In this document: piece by piece, positions 60,765-64,000 of the stretch
Layout: each line of letters begins with the position of its first letter
Numbering within the stretch: the first letter of the stretch is position 1
Assembly (NCBI GenBank): GCA_003112755.1
Contig: BFBT01000001.1
Location: 2,914,001-2,978,000, forward strand
Source of the DNA: Lawsonibacter asaccharolyticus
GTDB taxonomy: Bacteria; Bacillota; Clostridia; Oscillospirales; Oscillospiraceae
Direction: 5' to 3'
Length of the DNA: 64,000 nt
Program-made: the position numbers and the translations under genes
Notes under the pieces: generated by a model
What the model was told of the DNA's origin: nothing
The model's input: only the letters and a program-made list of their open reading frames with translations
Databases searched by the model: none

Positions 60765-61184
60765 GTGAAAACGAAAGGAAAGCGGGAAGAGGCGGAGAGC
60801 CCCTGGCTGGGGACCATGTGCGGGATGCTGAAGGGGGGCGCACTGGCGTTTCTGACGGCGGTGGCCATCCTGTTCCTGTGTGCGCTGGCGGTGTCCAACC
60901 GCTGGCTGGGGCAGGGGATGATGGACAGCGCAGTGATGGCGGCCTGTGCCCTGGGGGCTCTCGCCGGCGGCCTGCTGGCCGTCCGTCAGGGCCGGGGCAG
61001 GAGCCTGCTGATGGGCTTCGGGGCAGGTCTGATCCTGTTCCTTCTGCTGCTCACTGCCGGTTTCCTGTTCTATGAGTCAGCGGATCTGCGCAACGGCGGG
61101 CTGGGACTGCTGCTCTCCTGTGGCTGCGGCGGCGCCCTGGCGGGCGTACTGGGGGGAAAACCAAAGAAAAAACGCAGAAGATGA
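60765..61184 (+). CDS. TIGR04086 family membrane protein
   Basis: 139 residues with four membrane helices (about 20-42, 48-70, 78-100, 108-130), a basic start and a basic tail KPKKKRRR. TIGR04086 proteins are typically encoded beside the SCIFF genes in clostridia, as here. Their function is unknown. GTG 60765 is chosen because GGGAGGG is 8 bases upstream. Confidence 0.85.
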   Translation: MKTKGKREEAESPWLGTMCGMLKGGALAFLTAVAILFLCALAVSNRWLGQGMMDSAVMAACALGALAGGLLAVRQGRGRSLLMGFGAGLILFLLLLTAGFLFYESADLRNGGLGLLLSCGCGGALAGVLGGKPKKKRRR

Positions 61185-61213
61185 TTGAAATCCCGGCCTG
61201 TGTATGGTATAAT
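61185..61213 (+). promoter_or_regulatory. SigA-type promoter of scfA
   Basis: TTGAAA (61185-61190), 17 bases, TATAAT (61208-61213). Confidence 0.85.
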
Positions 61214-61278
61214 CCTACCATACATATTGGCGGGGCCATGCTCCGCCCTATGACAGCATATTAGGGAGGAAGATTCCG

Positions 61279-61425
61279 ATGAAGCACATCCAGACTCTGA
61301 ACGGAGCCACTTTGAAGAACAGCGCAGCCCACGGCGGCTGCGGCGAGTGCCAGACCTCTTGCCAGTCCGCCTGCAAGACTTCCTGCACGGTCGCCAATCA
61401 GAAGTGCGAGAACGACAACAAGTAA
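61279..61425 (+). CDS. scfA: SCIFF six-cysteine ribosomal peptide precursor
   Basis: 48 residues. MKHIQTLNGATLKNSA is the recognition leader; the core has exactly six cysteines (residues 21, 24, 28, 32, 36 and 43) in the SCIFF pattern GGCGECQTSCQSACKTSC. The peptide is nearly universal in Clostridia and is modified by the radical SAM enzyme encoded next, which forms a thioether link. The mature product's role is unknown. GGGAGGAAG precedes the ATG. A partial terminator separates it from scfB, consistent with more peptide than enzyme. Confidence 0.95.
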   Translation: MKHIQTLNGATLKNSAAHGGCGECQTSCQSACKTSCTVANQKCENDNK

Positions 61426-61447
61426 GGACAACATCCTGACCGGAAAG

Positions 61448-61473
61448 GGGCGGGCGTCAGCCTGCCCTTTTTT
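61448..61473 (+). terminator. Attenuating terminator between scfA and scfB
   Basis: GGGCGGGC-gtca-GCCTGCCC then TTTTTT. Confidence 0.8.
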
Positions 61474-61522
61474 CGCGGCTGAAATCGGCCGCCAATCTTT
61501 GCAAATTCGGAGGAATATCATT

Positions 61523-62944
61523 ATGGTACACACATTTTCCGCGCTGGGCCGGAACTTGGCGGTGGATGTGAACAGCGGGGCTGTCCATGTGCTGGACAAG
61601 CTGTGCTGTGACCTGCTTTCTCTGGTGGAGGGCCCCATGGGAGATGCCTGTCCCCAGGATCTGAAGGACCGCCTCTCTCAGTACGACGCCAGGGAACTGG
61701 ACGAGGCCTGGACGGAGCTGCTGGAGCTCCAGCGGGCGGGGCTGCTCTTCTCAGATGACGACTACATCGACCCGGCTGCCGCCATGGCCCTGCCCAAGGC
61801 GGCGGTGGTGAAGGCACTGTGTCTGCATGTCTCCCACGACTGCAACCTGCGTTGCCGCTACTGCTTTGCCTCTACTGGCGACTTCGGTACCGGACACCGC
61901 ATGACCATGGACTTTGATACCGCCAAGCGGGCCATCGACTGGGTGGTGGAGAAGTCGGGCAAGCGGCGGAACATTGAGGTGGACTTTTTCGGCGGGGAAC
62001 CGCTGATGGCGCTGGACACCGTCAAGCGGACGGTAGAGTACGCCCGCTCCCTGGAGGAAAAGCACGACAAGTGTTTCCGCTTTACGATCACAACCAACGG
62101 TGTCCTGCTGGACCAGGACACCATCGACTACATCAACCGGGAGATGTCTAACGTGGTGCTCTCCCTGGACGGCCGGCGGGAGGTCAACGACCACATGCGC
62201 CCCACTGTCAACGGGAAGGGGAGCTATGACGTGATCGTCCCCAAGTTCCAGCAGCTGGTCTCTCAGCGGGGGACCAAGGACTACTATGTGCGGGGCACCT
62301 TCACCCGGGAGAACCTGGACTTTGCCGACGACGTGGAGCACCTGGCTTCCCTGGGCTTCCGCCATGTTTCGGTGGAACCGGCCAGCGGACCGCTGGACGA
62401 CCCCTTCGCCATCAAGGAGGGAGACCTGCCCGCAGTGGAGGCGGAATACGAGAAGCTGGCCCGGCAGCTGCAGGGGAGGAAGGACGTGAACTTCTTCCAC
62501 TTCAATGTGGATCTGGCTCAGGGGCCCTGTGTCATCAAGCGGCTGCGGGGCTGCGGGGCGGGCTGTGAGTATGTGGCCATCACTCCTGATGGGGACATCT
62601 ATCCCTGTCACCAGTTTGTGGGCAGGGAGGAGTACCGGATGGGCAATGTCCGCTCCGGGGACTTCGATATGGACATCTCCGGGAAGTTCGCGGAGCTGAA
62701 CATCTACACCCGGGAGGACTGCCGGAACTGTTGGGCCCGCTTCTATTGCAGCGGCGGCTGCTCCGCCTCCAACCTGCTTGTCAACGGCGACATAAAAAAG
62801 CCCAATGCGGTAGCCTGCGAAATGGAGCGTAAGCGGCTGGAGTGCGCCATCGCCCTGCGTGCCATTGCGGCCGGGATGGGAGAGACGGAGAATACAGAAT
62901 GTAATAATACGGACTGTAGTCTGTGCGGCTCCTGCGCGGAATAG
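61523..62944 (+). CDS. scfB: SCIFF radical SAM maturase
   Basis: 473 residues. N-terminal peptide-recognition (RRE-like) region, then the radical SAM cluster CNLRCRYC near residue 105 and a C-terminal SPASM domain with cysteines in GCGAGCEYVAI, YPCHQFVG, CRNCWARFYCSGGC and CNNTDCSLCGSC for auxiliary Fe-S clusters. It installs thioether bonds in the SCIFF peptide. GGAGGA is 8 bases before the ATG. Confidence 0.95.
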   Translation: MVHTFSALGRNLAVDVNSGAVHVLDKLCCDLLSLVEGPMGDACPQDLKDRLSQYDARELDEAWTELLELQRAGLLFSDDDYIDPAAAMALPKAAVVKALCLHVSHDCNLRCRYCFASTGDFGTGHRMTMDFDTAKRAIDWVVEKSGKRRNIEVDFFGGEPLMALDTVKRTVEYARSLEEKHDKCFRFTITTNGVLLDQDTIDYINREMSNVVLSLDGRREVNDHMRPTVNGKGSYDVIVPKFQQLVSQRGTKDYYVRGTFTRENLDFADDVEHLASLGFRHVSVEPASGPLDDPFAIKEGDLPAVEAEYEKLARQLQGRKDVNFFHFNVDLAQGPCVIKRLRGCGAGCEYVAITPDGDIYPCHQFVGREEYRMGNVRSGDFDMDISGKFAELNIYTREDCRNCWARFYCSGGCSASNLLVNGDIKKPNAVACEMERKRLECAIALRAIAAGMGETENTECNNTDCSLCGSCAE

Positions 62945-62997
62945 CAGGAAACACAACATCTGCGGTGCCTGACGGTACAAAATCACTATATTTAGAA

Positions 62998-63034
62998 AGA
63001 AGGCGGGCCAGCAGACACTGGCCCGCCTTCTTTT
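62998..63034 (+). terminator. Terminator of scfB
   Basis: AGAAGGCGGGCCAG-cagaca-CTGGCCCGCCTTCT then TTTG. Confidence 0.85.
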
Positions 63035-63112
63035 GTCAACAAAGTTTACATAATCATGTTGACATAAAGTATTGACGGAAATGACGAATTTTCACAAATC
63101 CTTCAAAACCCC

Positions 63113-63141
63113 TTGCGGAAACGGGCGCCGAGCGGTATATT
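63113..63141 (+). promoter_or_regulatory. Promoter of the SpoIIM-like gene
   Basis: TTGCGG (63113-63118), 17 bases, TATATT (63136-63141). Confidence 0.6.
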
Positions 63142-63232
63142 AAGGATAAATTCAGATTCGGTAGGGGGATCCAAGGGTTCCCCGCTTCTATTTTTTTATC
63201 CCGCCTCATAGGCTGACACTGAGGTGAGCGCC

Positions 63233-63856
63233 ATGGGGAGACAGGGAAAGATCATGCTGGATGTGCCGTCTGGGACGTTGGCCGCGATGGCGGTGCTGGG
63301 TATGGCGTTCCTGCTGGGGGGCGGCGCGGGCTGCCTGCTGGGCGGCATGGTGAATGGTGCGGGCGGCAGCGCCCTGTCCGACTATCTCCAGACCTATCTG
63401 ACGCTGGCCCAGGACGGGACGGAGGGAGCCCCGGGCTTTTGGGCGGTGCTGTGGGAGCAGATGCGTTTTCCCCTGGCGGCCCTGCTGATGGGATTCACGG
63501 CGTTGGGGGTGATCGGACTGCCAGTGCTGTTTGCCGTGCGGGGCTTTTTATTTTCCTTTTCCGTGGCCTGCTTCTGCCGCTTGTTCGGCGGGGCGGGGCT
63601 GATCCCGGCGCTGTTCTTGTTCGGGCTGCCGGCGCTGCTGTGGGCGCCAGCCCTCTTCGTGCTGGGGGCCCAGGGGATGCTGGGGGCCTACGGCCTTCTG
63701 CGGCGGGTGACGGGGGACAGCCGCTATCCCCTCAGCTATGACACCGCCTACGGGGTCCGCTGCGCGCTGTGCGGCGGGGCAGTCATGCTGTGTGTGATCT
63801 TGGAGCTGAGCATCGTTCCGGTGCTGGTGGGGGCTTCGGCCCGCTTTGCGCTGTGA
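63233..63856 (+). CDS. SpoIIM-like membrane protein
   Basis: 207 residues with five to six membrane helices. The central element GFLFSFSVACFCRLFGGAGL followed by LPALLWAPALFVLGAQGM matches the stage II sporulation protein M family, which with SpoIID and SpoIIP drives membrane migration in engulfment. It is followed by a xerD-type gene, as spoIIM is in many endospore formers. ATG 63233 is preferred (GAGGTGA just upstream); GTG 63224 is an alternative. Confidence 0.8.
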   Translation: MGRQGKIMLDVPSGTLAAMAVLGMAFLLGGGAGCLLGGMVNGAGGSALSDYLQTYLTLAQDGTEGAPGFWAVLWEQMRFPLAALLMGFTALGVIGLPVLFAVRGFLFSFSVACFCRLFGGAGLIPALFLFGLPALLWAPALFVLGAQGMLGAYGLLRRVTGDSRYPLSYDTAYGVRCALCGGAVMLCVILELSIVPVLVGASARFAL

Positions 63857-63898
63857 CTTGCGGGAGGGCCCGCAATCTGGAATCAGGGAGTTTTGTGT

Positions 63899-64000
63899 GT
63901 GTCGAATCTGTTGGAGGACTATGAGAGCTATCTGACAACTGAAAAGAAGGCCTCGGCCAACACGGTGAGCTCCTATCTGCGGGACGTGCATCAGTTTGCC
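63899..64000 (+). CDS. xerD: Tyrosine recombinase XerD (start only)
   Basis: First 34 residues, cut by the window end. LLEDYESYLTTEKKASANTVSSYLRDVHQFA is the N-terminal core-binding (SAM-like) helix pair of XerC/XerD recombinases, which resolve chromosome dimers at dif. The catalytic domain is not in view, so XerD versus another tyrosine integrase rests on the position after the SpoIIM-like gene. GTG 63899 has AGGGAG 9 bases upstream. Confidence 0.8.
   Translation, partial: MSNLLEDYESYLTTEKKASANTVSSYLRDVHQFA

Noticed and set aside
1..64000. CRISPR arrays, insertion sequences, rRNA genes, replication origin
   Set aside because: No regularly spa­ced direct repeats, transposase, rRNA or DnaA-box cluster was seen on reading both strands.

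Overview
The window reads as a chromosomal segment of a high-GC, spore-forming, motile clostridium, most like butyrate-producing gut Oscillospiraceae (the Flavonifractor / Pseudoflavonifractor / Lawsonibacter / Intestinimonas neighbourhood). The evidence is LL-diaminopimelate aminotransferase with DapF, a butyryl-CoA:acetate-type CoA-transferase, the SCIFF peptide and its radical SAM maturase, sporulation families (YlmC/YmxH, SpoIIM, a SpoIVFA/FB-like M23-M50 pair), flagellin with CsrA, and a glmS ribozyme. The genus is inferred from gene content only.

Layout. 1-7.4 kb: end of an amidohydrolase gene, a SUKH-like orphan, gltX, nrdR, purF, a small membrane exporter and an AT-rich lipoprotein. 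7.4-14.2 kb: nitrogen and lysine block, a glnA-ANTAR regulator-dapF-dapL operon divergent from glnN (GSIII), whose leader has a terminator and an ANTAR-type hexaloop. 14.3-17.6 kb: acetyltransferase, GrpB-family protein, glmS ribozyme and glmS. 17.7-21.6 kb: membrane M48 protease with an ECF sigma factor, then PadR with a HAAS-SEDS fusion. 21.8-35.4 kb: two secreted SLH-domain proteins, patatin, an XRE-lipoprotein pair, a TepA-like ClpP protease, the CoA-transferase, a GntR-ABC exporter operon and a YlmC protein. 35.9-42.7 kb: rpsB-tsf, an OpuC-type osmolyte importer and a GT2 glycosyltransferase. 42.9-49.7 kb: two tRNA-Ser genes and the most interesting locus: serine recombinase, a short inverted-repeat-flanked segment holding a flagellar-type promoter, csrA, flagellin, then a sulfotransferase-like protein, an APS-kinase/methyltransferase fusion and a PHP phosphatase. 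49.8-52.4 kb: yaaA, a hydrolase and a zinc alcohol dehydrogenase. 52.6-56 kb: AT-rich accessory DNA, with an AAA ATPase/TOPRIM-like defence pair lying between a tRNA-Pro gene and a displaced copy of its 3' end. 56-64 kb: M23-M50 pair, radical SAM/DUF2344 pair, yajC, TIGR04086, scfA-scfB, a SpoIIM-like gene and the start of xerD.

Working together. The central hypothesis is a phase-variable flagellar module: recombinase 43444-44055 would flip the 85-bp segment between perfect 20-bp inverted repeats (44070-44089 / 44175-44194), turning the sigma-D-like promoter for csrA-flagellin on or off, with CsrA controlling flagellin translation. The next three genes form a plausible PAPS cycle (PAPS synthesis, sulfate transfer, removal of 3',5'-ADP) that could modify flagellin or another surface glycan. 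A second hypothesis is an ANTAR antitermination circuit in which the regulator encoded next to glnA controls glnN. A third is a small tRNA-Pro-integrated defence island. No CRISPR array, insertion sequence, rRNA or replication origin was seen.
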